Virus record (IMG/VR): IMGVR_UViG_3300033141_004448
Span: 1-64,000 of that record
Direction: 5' to 3' (one strand)
Source: a virus
DNA length: 64,000 bases
Shown here: piece by piece, positions 1 through 8,401 of the stretch
How the letters are laid out: every line of letters begins with the position of its first letter
Position numbering within the stretch: position 1 is the stretch's first letter
Translations under genes and position numbers: made by a program
Notes under the pieces: model-generated
What the model saw: only the letters and a program-made list of their open reading frames with translations
Told to the model about the DNA's origin: nothing
The model's database searches: none

Positions 1-316
1 CCTCACACCAGTTAATCGAATTATTTGCACAATAATTTTTAGCCTTATTAAGAAGCATCTCTCTAAGATACACGCTGTCAATCTCTTTAATTTTCTTCAC
101 TGCTTGAAGTGCATTCTTGAGTGTTAATTTACCGCCCAATCCTCTGAATAAATTGTATATCGTGGATATAACCGAGCAGGGATTATATAATTTACATTTG
201 TAACAATTCACGCTTTTAGTAAAGTTACTCCCAAATGATATGCAAATACAACCAAAATGTAAAAAGATAGATTTACGTATTGCGTTAAGACCAGACGTGT
301 AACCGATTTTACTCAT
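1..316 (-). CDS. Partial hypothetical protein (runs off left edge)
   Basis: A minus-strand frame opens with ATG at 316 and stays open for 105 codons to the window edge, so the C-terminus is missing. The start overlaps the stop of the preceding gene in an ATGA junction, the packing used throughout this operon. The protein has a cysteine cluster (CYKCKLYNPC) near residue 43 that could bind metal, followed by a basic helical segment. I recognise no family. The gene is supported by the overlap and the uninterrupted frame only. Confidence 0.6.
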   Translation of the reverse strand, partial: MSKIGYTSGLNAIRKSIFLHFGCICISFGSNFTKSVNCYKCKLYNPCSVISTIYNLFRGLGGKLTLKNALQAVKKIKEIDSVYLREMLLNKAKNYCANNSINWCE

Positions 317-681
317 TTAACCATCTCCTTCAGCTTGTATATCATCTCTTCAATAATCAATTCTATGTATTCGTGATATTTTTCTTTTACGTGCCCACGC
401 AAAGACAACGAATTTAAAATATTACTATATACACCGACCGCTCTGGAAATTAAATCCCATAATGAATACTCTCCACCACAAATTTTATTTTCTATACACG
501 GGCACGATTCGGATCGAGACGTTGTTGTCTTACACGTATAATAATCGCAAAAAGGACATGAATTATGTAATGAATAATAAACATCACCCGCGTTCTCATT
601 CATTGACTTTACCATATTTAGAATTTTTTCATATTTTTTCACGGTTTCTTTTACGCAATATTCAAGTGTTGAATCTTTCAT
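313..681 (-). CDS. Cysteine-rich small protein, paralogue of 10727-11062
   Basis: A 122-residue protein with a central cysteine cluster (CPFCDYYTC, then CPC and CGG) between two helical arms; the C-terminal arm is rich in charged residues. The gene at 10727-11062 has the same plan: an early C-x3-T, a CxFCxxYxC knot, then C-P, C-G and a long C-terminal helix, so the two are diverged paralogues. The cysteines suggest structural zinc binding, which is inference. Function unknown. It lies at the downstream end of the minus-strand operon and overlaps the next gene by ATGA. Confidence 0.7.
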   Translation of the reverse strand: MKDSTLEYCVKETVKKYEKILNMVKSMNENAGDVYYSLHNSCPFCDYYTCKTTTSRSESCPCIENKICGGEYSLWDLISRAVGVYSNILNSLSLRGHVKEKYHEYIELIIEEMIYKLKEMVK

Positions 682-694
682 TCAATCATCATCA

Positions 695-898
695 CTACTT
701 AAATATTTTTTCTTTCGTTACTTTCACGGATTCTACTTCTTCATTCACAACACTTGTAATCACGTGAGTACAAAAATAAATGGTGAATGGTTCACCTCTT
801 GGTTGCTCACGAACCCAATCAATCATTGAGAATGTGTCAAAATGATAAATATTACCGTCTTTATCCTTCACGAATATATTAACGTTGCCACCAGTCAT
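695..898 (-). CDS. Small hypothetical protein
   Basis: A 67-residue frame preceded by a good packing context (its start lies 2 bases after the neighbouring stop at 901). It is predicted beta-rich with one CTHVIT segment, and no domain is recognised. It is retained because it fills the gap between two operon genes on the same strand without overlap. Confidence 0.55.
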   Translation of the reverse strand: MTGGNVNIFVKDKDGNIYHFDTFSMIDWVREQPRGEPFTIYFCTHVITSVVNEEVESVKVTKEKIFK

Positions 899-900
899 TC

Positions 901-1479
901 CTACACGTCCATTAACAATCTTGGCGAATTGTCCTGAATTAATTTTTTCACGTATTTATTATTCAAACGTAGCTCAACGGGCTTGAGTTTTTTGTCTTCT
1001 TCGTCCCAATCAATTCTCTTGTCTTTTCTGATTCGTGGTACCAAATATTCGGCAGTCTGCTCGGTAGAGTGTGCGTCAATTTCATTTTGTGGAATGATTG
1101 AAGCAAGCACTTTTTTGTTCCAGCTCACTTTGCTGTTAAGTAACACCTCTTTCAGGTCTTCGTGGCTTAGCCTGTCAAGAAGCCACTCGGTATCAGGTGT
1201 TCTACCACGCGAGCGTTCTTGCCACTCAAGGCAAAATAATGGATGGCGTGCCTGAAACCGCTTGCCATGATCTTTCAGGTAAGATTTGATTGTCGAGTGG
1301 TAATCCTTGTATTCCTTTTCGAGTAACTTAAATTGAATGTGACCAAAAATAAAATTTGCGGTTATGGTTTCAATTTCAGTTTGTGTTAGCTCTTCGCCGC
1401 GTTTCATTTTATCAATTATGATTTCTGACTCGTTAGCTCTTTTTGTGATTTCACGTTTTTCATGCGTTGCATTCGCCAT
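901..1479 (-). CDS. Hypothetical charged helical protein
   Basis: A 192-residue, strongly charged, mostly helical protein with no membrane segment and no motif I recognise. The start ATG at 1479 directly abuts the stop of the next upstream gene (TAA then ATG), so it is very likely translated with it. It belongs to a group of four small unknown proteins (695-2190) read from the TATA-type promoter near 2245. Confidence 0.65.
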   Translation of the reverse strand: MANATHEKREITKRANESEIIIDKMKRGEELTQTEIETITANFIFGHIQFKLLEKEYKDYHSTIKSYLKDHGKRFQARHPLFCLEWQERSRGRTPDTEWLLDRLSHEDLKEVLLNSKVSWNKKVLASIIPQNEIDAHSTEQTAEYLVPRIRKDKRIDWDEEDKKLKPVELRLNNKYVKKLIQDNSPRLLMDV

Positions 1480-1707
1480 TTACATCATTCCCATTTCTCT
1501 TGCTTTATCAATTAATTTATTAGCAAAATTCTTCGCTTCTTCCATTTGCTTGTTATCTTCAATTTCTCTTGATAATAATTCCGTTACCTCAAGAATTTGA
1601 TGCGGCGTACCACCGTTATATATTATATCACGTAATAATTTCTGTATATCTTTTTCAAAAGTAATATTGTGTGATAATTGTAACATTAACTGTTTTAAAT
1701 TCGCCAT
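1480..1707 (-). CDS. Small hypothetical helical protein
   Basis: A 75-residue, predicted all-helical protein (heptad-like leucines and isoleucines through residues 5-70). Start and stop abut the neighbours within one base on both sides, the best evidence that it is real. No family recognised. Confidence 0.6.
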   Translation of the reverse strand: MANLKQLMLQLSHNITFEKDIQKLLRDIIYNGGTPHQILEVTELLSREIEDNKQMEEAKNFANKLIDKAREMGMM

Positions 1708-2190
1708 TTATATCAACCCCGCTTTCTTTGCTTTTTGCCACGCTTCAGTTTCCGGGCAAATCTTTATGCTGATACAATTCAATTCTTTTACTGTTTTATC
1801 AATGCCGTACAAGATGATAGTTGCACCGTTATTCTTGTCAAAAAATTCTCCGTATGCGGATGATATTTTTTCACGGTAATTTTCGTCATCTTGCAAGTTA
1901 TGATATAAGTCATACTGTTCTCCTTTCGGCATGTGATTATCACCTACCGTGTGAAGACAAGCTCTCATTACCTTTCTTTCATTACCGTTAAAAACCGAAG
2001 TAAATTCAGTTTCTCTTCCATTCATTAGTTTATCATGCATTTCTTCCATTTGGTTTTGCAAAGAGTAATATTCGTCAATTACCGCTTCAAAGGATTGCTC
2101 GACATCTCTTAATATATGGTCGGGAACTTCTCCGCCGTAAGTTTCGAATACTTCCATTAATCCATTCAATACGTTTTCTTTCACAGTCAT
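1708..2190 (-). CDS. Hypothetical protein, first gene behind a TATA promoter
   Basis: A 160-residue acidic protein, helical at the N-terminus. It is the first gene downstream of the best archaeal-type TATA/BRE element seen in the left arm (2243-2257), about 50 bases before its start, so this four-gene unit (2190 down to 695) may be transcribed separately from the rest of the operon. No known motif; function unknown. Confidence 0.65.
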   Translation of the reverse strand: MTVKENVLNGLMEVFETYGGEVPDHILRDVEQSFEAVIDEYYSLQNQMEEMHDKLMNGRETEFTSVFNGNERKVMRACLHTVGDNHMPKGEQYDLYHNLQDDENYREKISSAYGEFFDKNNGATIILYGIDKTVKELNCISIKICPETEAWQKAKKAGLI

Positions 2191-2242
2191 ATTTTATCAC
2201 TTCCTAAAAATTAATTGTTTGATAATAACATTATCATACAGG

Positions 2243-2257
2243 TATTTATACTTTTTC
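2243..2257 (-). promoter_or_regulatory. Archaeal-type BRE/TATA promoter
   Basis: Read on the minus strand, a purine-rich GAAAAAG is followed directly by TATAAATA, the classic archaeal BRE plus TATA order. Initiation about 25 bases downstream would fall near 2220, leaving a short leader before the gene starting at 2190. The element lies in an 80-base gap between two same-strand genes, as expected for an internal promoter. The prediction is by sequence likeness only. Confidence 0.55.
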
Positions 2258-2269
2258 ATCACGAAAAAA

Positions 2270-2494
2270 TTACCCAATGAAAGTATATCTTGAACCGCTC
2301 CACCGAATATCCCTCTTGACGACACCTTCTTTTTCTAACAGTGAAAGGTATTTATAAACAGTTGATTTACACACATCAACCATTTTTAATATTTCACGCA
2401 CCGTTATGCCTTCATTATTTTTTATGATACTTGCAATGGTATCTTTTGGTGAAACATATTCAATTTTCCTTACTTTTATAGTCATTACACTCAC
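2270..2494 (-). CDS. Winged helix-turn-helix regulator
   Basis: A 74-residue protein with a complete wHTH: helix 1 (KDTIASIIKN), a turn, recognition helix around VCKSTVYKYLSLLEKEG, and a wing ending in RWSGSRYTF. The spacing matches small archaeal MarR/ArsR-like regulators that consist of the DNA-binding domain only. It lies in the operon just upstream of the 2243-2257 promoter, so it may control that promoter; this is inference. Its start overlaps the Cas4-like gene. Confidence 0.8.
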   Translation of the reverse strand: MSVMTIKVRKIEYVSPKDTIASIIKNNEGITVREILKMVDVCKSTVYKYLSLLEKEGVVKRDIRWSGSRYTFIG

Positions 2495-3198
2495 TTCCCA
2501 TAAATTGATTCATAAAACATTTCACAATACTTATTTACCCAACACCACTTACAAGCCGAACTTCCGCGTTTAAATTCAGGCTTGATATTTTCGCCACGCA
2601 AGAATCCCGTAACATTCCGTGCATAGCGTAATATATCATCCCACGTCATTGTTAATTTAGGTATGGAATACCACCTACGCTCACCCGTAACTTTATTTAC
2701 GGCGTGTATCCACAACTTATTAACTTTCAACCCGTGATGCCTCGCAAGTAGTGCATAAATTGATACTTGATTCTTATGATGAAACTTTGGCATTCCCGCA
2801 AAAGTAGAACATGTCTTGATATCAATGATGTCGCCCTTCACGTACAAGTCAATGTGTCCAGAAATAGTAAAATTGTCAATTTTTGCTTCCACGCCCACTT
2901 CGACCTGCTCAGGTCTGTATGCACGTTGAATTTCATTATGCGTTCCATTGCCGATCATGAAAATCGTCATTAGATCCATTGGCACGTAAATGTCCATTGT
3001 CTTGATCAGTATGTCTGACGCCTCACAACCCATTGCAATTCTACTTGCACGGACGCGCGTTTTATCGCTTTCGTGTTGCAATTCCTTTATCATTAGTAGC
3101 CGTTCTTCAACGGATGGACAATTGAATGAGTTGCACGATAAGCACTCTTTCCATTGCACGTGTTTCTTACTACCGGGACAAATTGTTCCAATGATCAT
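2491..3198 (-). CDS. Cas4/RecB-like PD-(D/E)XK nuclease with Fe-S cysteines
   Basis: The protein has the Cas4 layout: an N-terminal cysteine group (C-x-SCNSFNC), a GNGTHNEI helix, catalytic strands SGHIDLYV and IIDIKT (D and D-x-K), a QVSIYALLA motif (Q-x3-Y), and a C-terminal CKWCWVNKYC group. In the family the four cysteines hold a [4Fe-4S] cluster and the D/E-x-K core cuts DNA ends with Mg or Mn. Viral relatives are thought to act in recombination or replication rather than CRISPR adaptation, and no Cas1 or Cas2 is present. The start is set at ATG 3198, six to seven bases behind GAGGTG; an upstream in-frame TTG (3213) lacks a ribosome site. Confidence 0.8.
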   Translation of the reverse strand: MIIGTICPGSKKHVQWKECLSCNSFNCPSVEERLLMIKELQHESDKTRVRASRIAMGCEASDILIKTMDIYVPMDLMTIFMIGNGTHNEIQRAYRPEQVEVGVEAKIDNFTISGHIDLYVKGDIIDIKTCSTFAGMPKFHHKNQVSIYALLARHHGLKVNKLWIHAVNKVTGERRWYSIPKLTMTWDDILRYARNVTGFLRGENIKPEFKRGSSACKWCWVNKYCEMFYESIYGK

Positions 3199-3209
3199 TT
3201 CAATACACC

Positions 3210-3614
3210 TCAATATGCGGGATGGAACATCGTTCCTTTTAGCGTTGATTTCTTTAAGTTATCAAGTATGCGTTCCAAGAATAGAATGGCATAATCGGGT
3301 TCAAAATACCTAATATCGTGGTTTACATTCCACAAACTAGGAACTGGTAACAATGTCAGTTCATGCTTGCAATGTGGGCATTCAATATACGGAAGAATAG
3401 GTGCGTTACTATTGTATGCATTTTCCGAGTTATCTATACCAATTTTGTCAAACATAATTTCTAATTCAAGTGCGTTAATAACCCAATCATTACCTTCTAT
3501 GTTCTCTCTACTGACAATTGGTTTATGACACATCGGGCAACAAAAACCGAGCTGATTAGAACTTGTCGCGTGATTATACGCTTCGCAAGTTGGGCATTTC
3601 TCATCTTCGGGCAT
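3210..3614 (-). CDS. Zinc-ribbon protein
   Basis: A 134-residue protein with three CxxC pairs: CPTC near residue 7, CPMC near 31 and CPHC near 81, which would form one or two zinc ribbons. The remainder looks helical and has no catalytic motif. It overlaps the glycosyltransferase 3601-4596 by 14 bases. Similar small zinc proteins are interleaved with the glycan genes across this operon. Function unknown. Confidence 0.7.
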   Translation of the reverse strand: MPEDEKCPTCEAYNHATSSNQLGFCCPMCHKPIVSRENIEGNDWVINALELEIMFDKIGIDNSENAYNSNAPILPYIECPHCKHELTLLPVPSLWNVNHDIRYFEPDYAILFLERILDNLKKSTLKGTMFHPAY

Positions 3615-4596
3615 TAAATTTCACCTCTAATTTCTCATTGAATGTATTTGCCCACTTTAATGCATTCCATTTTTCCATGATTATATTTCGGTTATACTTA
3701 AGTAGATCTGATAACGGCACTTTACCCGCAATAAAATTAATATTTGACACGAGATTATTTGCGTCTTTGTATTTTAACACGGAAAAACTATCCTCCTTTT
3801 TTGAATTAACAGATAATATTGGGTAAATTCCTCCAGCACAATATTCGAGTATCTTCAATTGTCGATTATTTTTACTTTGCGGCGACAAACAGGCAACGCC
3901 AACGTTCATTAATTTGAGATATTTTGGTAATTCATTTCTATTCTTTCCACCCAAATATATAGATCTACCGCGTGAATTATCACACCTTGCTTTCACTTCG
4001 TTACTCAACACGCCGCTACCGATTATATATCCCGTTATATTCTTTTCACATAGCCTCATTGCTTTGATAAACGTGAATGGGTCTTCCACATGATTTAACG
4101 TTGCAAGTAATACAACATTAATTTCTTCAGACCATTCTGTTTTTAAATGGTATTCATAGCACTCCGTATATCGTTCTGGATTAATACAATGAGGAATGAC
4201 GTTATCACGAATGCCATTTAATTCCGGCAAATCGTGATTTTCAATCGTCCAGAAAGCGTGATCTTTAACTTTTCGTGCAAGTTCAATGTTAAAAGGCAAC
4301 GTGTGGTATCGTGTCATGAACGGAATGTTTAGTTCCGCACACGCTTGCGATTCACGGTCGCCGAGGCACAAACAAAAATCAAACTGCAAAGTTTCCCAAA
4401 TTTGCTTTAATTTAAATTTTAGGCGTGAATGATCATAATCGAACTTATGAATATCTTTACCTTCAATGCGTGTGGAATTATTTACCCGTGCACAAAGAAA
4501 TGTTAATTCGTGGTCGCGTTCGAGGAGATCACAATTTGTCGTCCATGCTCCTGACATGCCAGGAATTAGGTCGTATGACACTACTAAGATCTTAAT
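3601..4596 (-). CDS. GT-B glycosyltransferase (GT4-like), probable AUU start
   Basis: About 331 residues. An N-terminal Rossmann strand (KILVVSYDL) is followed by an IPGMSG loop, and the C-terminal half has the GT4 layout: VVLLATLNHVEDP as the first strand of the donor domain, YLGGKNRNELPKYLKLMNVG, then LKILEYCAGG with the donor-binding glutamate. It should transfer a sugar from a nucleotide donor to a glycan. The first clear strand begins at an ATT (4594-4596) placed behind GGGGTGG; a GTG at 4581 would cut into this strand. It is one of several glycosyltransferases in the operon. Confidence 0.8.
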   Translation of the reverse strand: MKILVVSYDLIPGMSGAWTTNCDLLERDHELTFLCARVNNSTRIEGKDIHKFDYDHSRLKFKLKQIWETLQFDFCLCLGDRESQACAELNIPFMTRYHTLPFNIELARKVKDHAFWTIENHDLPELNGIRDNVIPHCINPERYTECYEYHLKTEWSEEINVVLLATLNHVEDPFTFIKAMRLCEKNITGYIIGSGVLSNEVKARCDNSRGRSIYLGGKNRNELPKYLKLMNVGVACLSPQSKNNRQLKILEYCAGGIYPILSVNSKKEDSFSVLKYKDANNLVSNINFIAGKVPLSDLLKYNRNIIMEKWNALKWANTFNEKLEVKFNARR

Positions 4597-4599
4597 TTT

Positions 4600-4899
4600 T
4601 TACCACCCCATAGTTATGAATGCTACAACGTAACAAATTATCACGACTAAAAAAAACAACCCCGATATTACATACGGCGCAACATCAGAAAAACTAATTT
4701 CAGGAACTTTATCTTCATCGTCATATTTGATTCTGATTTTGTATTCAATTTCGTCAAGTTCGTATTCATCATCAAAACCGCAATTAATGCAATACCTATC
4801 TTTAATTTCGTGCCCGCAAAGCTTGCATTTTTTTATTTCGATTTCTGTTGTTAGCTCCATTTTTGGTCGCGTGTATCCCGTTGTATGATAATATATCAC
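4600..4899 (-). CDS. Zinc-ribbon protein with C-terminal membrane helix
   Basis: A 99-residue protein with a CKLCGHEI...CINCG zinc ribbon around residues 25-41, an acidic middle and a single hydrophobic helix (about residues 72-97) at the C-terminus. This suggests a tail-anchored membrane protein with its zinc ribbon in the cytoplasm. It overlaps the upstream gene by ATGA. No function is known; a membrane anchor near glycan genes would fit glycan assembly at the membrane, but that is inference. Confidence 0.7.
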   Translation of the reverse strand: MIYYHTTGYTRPKMELTTEIEIKKCKLCGHEIKDRYCINCGFDDEYELDEIEYKIRIKYDDEDKVPEISFSDVAPYVISGLFFLVVIICYVVAFITMGW

Positions 4900-5567
4900 T
4901 TATCTTCACCTTGCTGATCACGTTCAAGTGTATGACCAACTTTAATGCAATCATCTGACGCTTCCGTGTCGTTACCATCGTAAGTTACACGCACGTATTC
5001 ACGAATGAATCCATCACGTAATTCATTTGCATTTACACCAGTATCAACGTCTTCCTGCGTGTAACGGGGTGTTATTCCACGTGCTTCGTTTAAATCTATA
5101 TTATTCATCACATCACGGTAATAATTTCCAAAAGAAAATATCCTACCATGCCTTCTCGGAAAATTAAAATCAACAAACACCATTCCAGAAACCGCTCTTC
5201 TCGTATCAGGCGGGCACGGCGTGCATTCTACATCTATATGACCATGAGATTGTGATTCCATTTTTTCTTTCAATTCGGGAAATACCTTCTCTGCACAATA
5301 GCAACAATAGAAATCCATTTTATCAATGTTATCAAGGAAATCCACGAGCTCGGTATTCGTATAATGTGATAAATTCGTGAGTATGGTAAGAGGTTCGATT
5401 TTTATATAACAACCGCTTAAGTTATCGTTCATCTTTGGATAAGAATCTATGAGTGTCTTGCACGTACGACCTTTTAATTTTTTATGTATTTCGTCAAGAA
5501 GAAACATGCGGAAATTTTGAACGATCGCTTTATCAATTTTATCAATTTCATCAATGAAATCTGCCAT
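4896..5567 (-). CDS. Hypothetical protein with cysteine cluster
   Basis: A 223-residue soluble protein. A CCYC group near residue 88 and a CTPC near residue 115 could bind metal; the C-terminal third is acidic. I recognise no family. It directly follows, with overlapping stop and start, the ThiS/MoaD-like gene, so the two are translationally coupled and might act together, for example as carrier and partner. That is a guess from position only. Confidence 0.6.
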   Translation of the reverse strand: MADFIDEIDKIDKAIVQNFRMFLLDEIHKKLKGRTCKTLIDSYPKMNDNLSGCYIKIEPLTILTNLSHYTNTELVDFLDNIDKMDFYCCYCAEKVFPELKEKMESQSHGHIDVECTPCPPDTRRAVSGMVFVDFNFPRRHGRIFSFGNYYRDVMNNIDLNEARGITPRYTQEDVDTGVNANELRDGFIREYVRVTYDGNDTEASDDCIKVGHTLERDQQGEDK

Positions 5568-5767
5568 TACATCCCACCTTTCATTATCGGGATAACCGTG
5601 ATATTCATTCCTTCACTAATTTCTTCGTCCAATCCAATACGCCTGCTTTCACGCTTTAGCACGACAGCATATCGCTTCGGATCATAACCGTTTGCTTCGA
5701 GAAAATCCCGAACGGTTGTTTTTTGCAATACAAGCAAGTCTTGAATTGGAGATCTCGGATTAGTCAT
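5567..5767 (-). CDS. ThiS/MoaD-like beta-grasp (ubiquitin-fold) protein
   Basis: A 66-residue protein with the pattern of sulfur-carrier proteins: TTVRDFLEANG (helix after the first strands), YAVVLKRESRRI, then EEISEGMNITVIPIMKGG. ThiS and MoaD end in a di-glycine that is activated as thiocarboxylate; here GG is followed by one methionine before the stop, so the last residue would have to be removed. The ATG at 5767 sits behind AAGGAGTTGGT; longer forms are less likely. No E1-like or JAB protein is seen in this window, so a host enzyme would be needed. Family call from pattern only. Confidence 0.6.
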   Translation of the reverse strand: MTNPRSPIQDLLVLQKTTVRDFLEANGYDPKRYAVVLKRESRRIGLDEEISEGMNITVIPIMKGGM

Positions 5768-6629
5768 TACTACCAACTCCTTTTTGTTTAATAATATAAT
5801 TATTATCATTTATTAACCGTTCTATTTGTGGCGGGTGATCGCTACGAAACCTATTAAGTAATAATAGTTGTGCCCAGTTTTTCCTGAACCACAAGTAATT
5901 ACTTTTTATCCATTCCCTACGGAAATCGTCATCGCCATCATGAAACGCTTTCTTTTTTGGATTGGAAGAATCACGCGTGCACGAACCCATTAATTTACGA
6001 ATGTAATTTTCTTCTGTTGCAACATGACCATAATGGTAACAGCACGCCCCATTAACTCTGGCTATTTTCCTTCGGTTTTGCCATAACGTAGTATGTCGGG
6101 TATCGCCAATGTTGTCAAGTGTTTGCGGCTGTCGGTAATGGTATTTTAGGTCATCACGCCACCGAATGAATTTTAACATTCCCGTTTCATTTACTTTGTA
6201 CCAATTAAAGCCCTCTGGAATACGACCGTAAAAATTAACGAAACGGTATAACAACACGTCATGTTTATTAAACAACCCTGCACAATACTTAATCTGACTT
6301 ACATCCCTTGACTTGTAAAACTCATCCGTATCGATAATCCACATCCACGTGCAATCAAGTTCTTTACGTATGAACTCAAGGTAAGTGTTCCGTTGCTCAG
6401 CTTCGTTATCAAAATTACCCGTCAGGAGGAATACTTTATCGGATCTTTCTTGCGAGTATTCTATACAAATATTCAGTGTATTATCCGGCACTTGATTAGA
6501 AAATTCTTTTTGTGCGCCATACACGATAATGAGGTGATCAACGTATGGAAGGATACCTTCAATCGCATATTTCACGTACGGTTCTGAGTTATAGGCAATC
6601 ATGCATCCAATAATCTTCATTTTCATCAT
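5760..6629 (-). CDS. GT2-family glycosyltransferase
   Basis: A 289-residue GT-A protein. The N-terminus IIGCMIAYNSEPYV is the GT2 first strand and loop. TWMWIIDTDEFY carries the metal-binding D-x-D (about residue 97). The C-terminal part has the conserved histidine region (CCYHYGHV) common in GT2 proteins that modify surface glycans. It has no membrane helices, so it is probably cytoplasmic. It overlaps the ThiS-like gene downstream and the zinc protein upstream. Donor and acceptor cannot be read from sequence. Confidence 0.85.
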   Translation of the reverse strand: MMKMKIIGCMIAYNSEPYVKYAIEGILPYVDHLIIVYGAQKEFSNQVPDNTLNICIEYSQERSDKVFLLTGNFDNEAEQRNTYLEFIRKELDCTWMWIIDTDEFYKSRDVSQIKYCAGLFNKHDVLLYRFVNFYGRIPEGFNWYKVNETGMLKFIRWRDDLKYHYRQPQTLDNIGDTRHTTLWQNRRKIARVNGACCYHYGHVATEENYIRKLMGSCTRDSSNPKKKAFHDGDDDFRREWIKSNYLWFRKNWAQLLLLNRFRSDHPPQIERLINDNNYIIKQKGVGSND

Positions 6630-6837
6630 CCTCCTCTTCTACGTTTGTTTCACAATAAGGATTTTGGCAATAATATACATTTTCAAGTTTAGTACATACA
6701 CCAATAAGATTAGAATTTTCTTTTCGTTCTTCATCAATATCAAAACACTGACCTTTCACTAATACATTTCCATTCGTCTGGATCGTTATAACATAACGTG
6801 ATTCGAGTGGGCTTCCACATTTTTTACACGGTACCAT
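6589..6837 (-). CDS. Zinc-finger small protein
   Basis: About 82 residues with VPCKKCGSP at the N-terminus and YYCQNPYC in the second half, giving a likely zinc ribbon, then an acidic tail. Three in-frame ATGs (6846, 6843, 6837) follow an AGGAGGT; the last has the usual spacing and is chosen. The C-terminus overlaps the GT2 gene by about 40 bases in another frame. Confidence 0.65.
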   Translation of the reverse strand: MVPCKKCGSPLESRYVITIQTNGNVLVKGQCFDIDEERKENSNLIGVCTKLENVYYCQNPYCETNVEEEDDENEDYWMHDCL

Positions 6838-6877
6838 TTTCATCATACCTCCTCATACCAATCGCAATCAATCATAT

Positions 6878-7777
6878 TCATTTCCGTTCTTCCTTCCTGT
6901 ATTTCCGCTTATATACATCATCTAAACTAACCATCATTTGAAAAATATTCACGCAATTTATTATCTCGAAACCGCATTTATCACCAAAGCTCATTGAAGC
7001 AACAGGATGTGCTATTACAGGATCAGTTCCCGTACACTTTTCCTCTGACCATTTTGCGAATGCACGAAGATCCTTCGGAAGGCACTTACCACCGAGAGGA
7101 AACTTACTTTTTGACAAATATTTCCAGTGATCTTTTCCGATACGAGGATTGTCTGCGAATATTTCCATTACATTAGCACTATTACATATCTCTTGCATTT
7201 GATGTGCAAATAGACATTTCATGGCATAATAGCAATTGGTAAAATATTTAATAAATTCAGCTTCAATCGGTTCAACGTCTAATAACTGTTCATTTTTCCA
7301 GATTAAATTAAATAAGTCGTGTATCTTGTACACGTATTCATCCGATGGAAAAGATTCACCAATTATAGGTTTGCGTCTAGGTTTAATTATATCAGCTATT
7401 GCCGTTTTTTCATCCAAAAATTCGGGCATGCAACAAATATACCAATCGTTATATTCTGCAATGTAATTATCAGTCGTAAGCGGTAGTACCGTAGATTTTA
7501 TCACTATGATTTGGTCATCACGTTCTTTCGGGTGTAGCCATTCCATTACTTCGTCAAGTTCGGATAAGTCTTGCGTGCCGTCTTCTCTTGTAGGCGTGGG
7601 AACGCAAATAAACACGAAATCACAATTTTTACGAATGTCATCACGCGTGGATTGTAATGATTTATACGCCACGTTATTATACTTATCATAAAGTAAGATA
7701 TTAACGTCATTCACCTGACCGAACGCTTTTGCAAGTGCTTGACCAACCGTGCCCAAACCGATTATCCCGATTATCAT
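6878..7777 (-). CDS. UDP-glucose/GDP-mannose dehydrogenase-like, lacking the C-terminal domain
   Basis: NAD-dependent nucleotide-sugar dehydrogenase of the Ugd family, which oxidises UDP-hexoses to uronic acids. Visible: GLGTVGQALA (NAD-binding GxGxxG), VFICVPTPT, IKSTVLP, MPEFLDE (family pattern PEFL-E), and GGKCLPKD with the catalytic cysteine at residue 232. The protein is 299 residues, whereas the usual enzymes are near 400-450; the C-terminal UDP-binding domain is essentially absent. It may still bind NAD and substrate as a minimal form, or act on another sugar. It lies between glycosyltransferase genes, consistent with supply of uronic acids for a virus-directed glycan. Confidence 0.82.
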   Translation of the reverse strand: MIIGIIGLGTVGQALAKAFGQVNDVNILLYDKYNNVAYKSLQSTRDDIRKNCDFVFICVPTPTREDGTQDLSELDEVMEWLHPKERDDQIIVIKSTVLPLTTDNYIAEYNDWYICCMPEFLDEKTAIADIIKPRRKPIIGESFPSDEYVYKIHDLFNLIWKNEQLLDVEPIEAEFIKYFTNCYYAMKCLFAHQMQEICNSANVMEIFADNPRIGKDHWKYLSKSKFPLGGKCLPKDLRAFAKWSEEKCTGTDPVIAHPVASMSFGDKCGFEIINCVNIFQMMVSLDDVYKRKYRKEERK

Positions 7778-8019
7778 TTCAATTCACCAATCTCATTTTT
7801 TCGTTCTAATATCTCACGTAAAGATTTTATTTTTCCTTCTTTTCGTTGTTTAATAAACCATAATAAATCTTTAATAAAATTATAATGGTAATCGCATAGA
7901 TACATACCGTATTCTTTATGCTTTACTTTTCGTTCGCAAACTTCACCATAAGCAAATACTTCGGCAGATCTAGCAAATGGTATTTTTCTAAACTCGCAAC
8001 GAAGTTTAACTTTTGTCAT
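7774..8019 (-). CDS. Small cysteine/histidine protein
   Basis: An 81-residue basic protein with C8, C28 and a C-x2-H pair in YLCDYHYNF that could form a zinc site (C...C...C-x2-H). A helical basic tail follows. It overlaps the dehydrogenase start by ATGA. Function unknown. Confidence 0.6.
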   Translation of the reverse strand: MTKVKLRCEFRKIPFARSAEVFAYGEVCERKVKHKEYGMYLCDYHYNFIKDLLWFIKQRKEGKIKSLREILERKNEIGELK

Positions 8020-8020
8020 T

Positions 8021-8401
8021 TTAATCCTCCGTTAATAACTTCAGTAGCTTTTCTCTTGCACGGAACTCATTGCCATCACACAAATAAGTGAATGATTTCA
8101 TCCACGCATTCCATATCCCGCGAAAAACACTGAGGTTTTTGCTACCCACTTCGAGTGCAACAACATTACAGATTTCATTCAATGTCATATCTATATCTTT
8201 CTCCATGATATAATCATTAAAATCACGATGTAACGAAAATCTCTTTATTCCCACAACGTGAATATTAGTTTTTGGGAATAAGTCTATTTTTACTGCTATA
8301 GAGTCTGCGAAATCTTCATACCACACGTCATATATGATATTAAGTTTCTTACTTAATTTATCTTTTATTTTTTGTGCAAATTCATGAATATTTTTCTTCA
8401 A
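8021..8401 (-). CDS. Hypothetical protein
   Basis: A 126-residue mixed alpha/beta protein without cysteine clusters or membrane helices and with no recognised motif. The start overlaps the end of the FemAB-like gene, the stop is 1 base before the next gene. It is likely cotranslated with the FemAB-like protein and may be its partner, which is inference from position. Confidence 0.6.
   Translation of the reverse strand: MKKNIHEFAQKIKDKLSKKLNIIYDVWYEDFADSIAVKIDLFPKTNIHVVGIKRFSLHRDFNDYIMEKDIDMTLNEICNVVALEVGSKNLSVFRGIWNAWMKSFTYLCDGNEFRAREKLLKLLTED

Noticed and set aside
462-767. Plus-strand frame in the left arm
   Set aside because: It is antisense to two well-packed minus-strand genes and has low-complexity aromatic composition.
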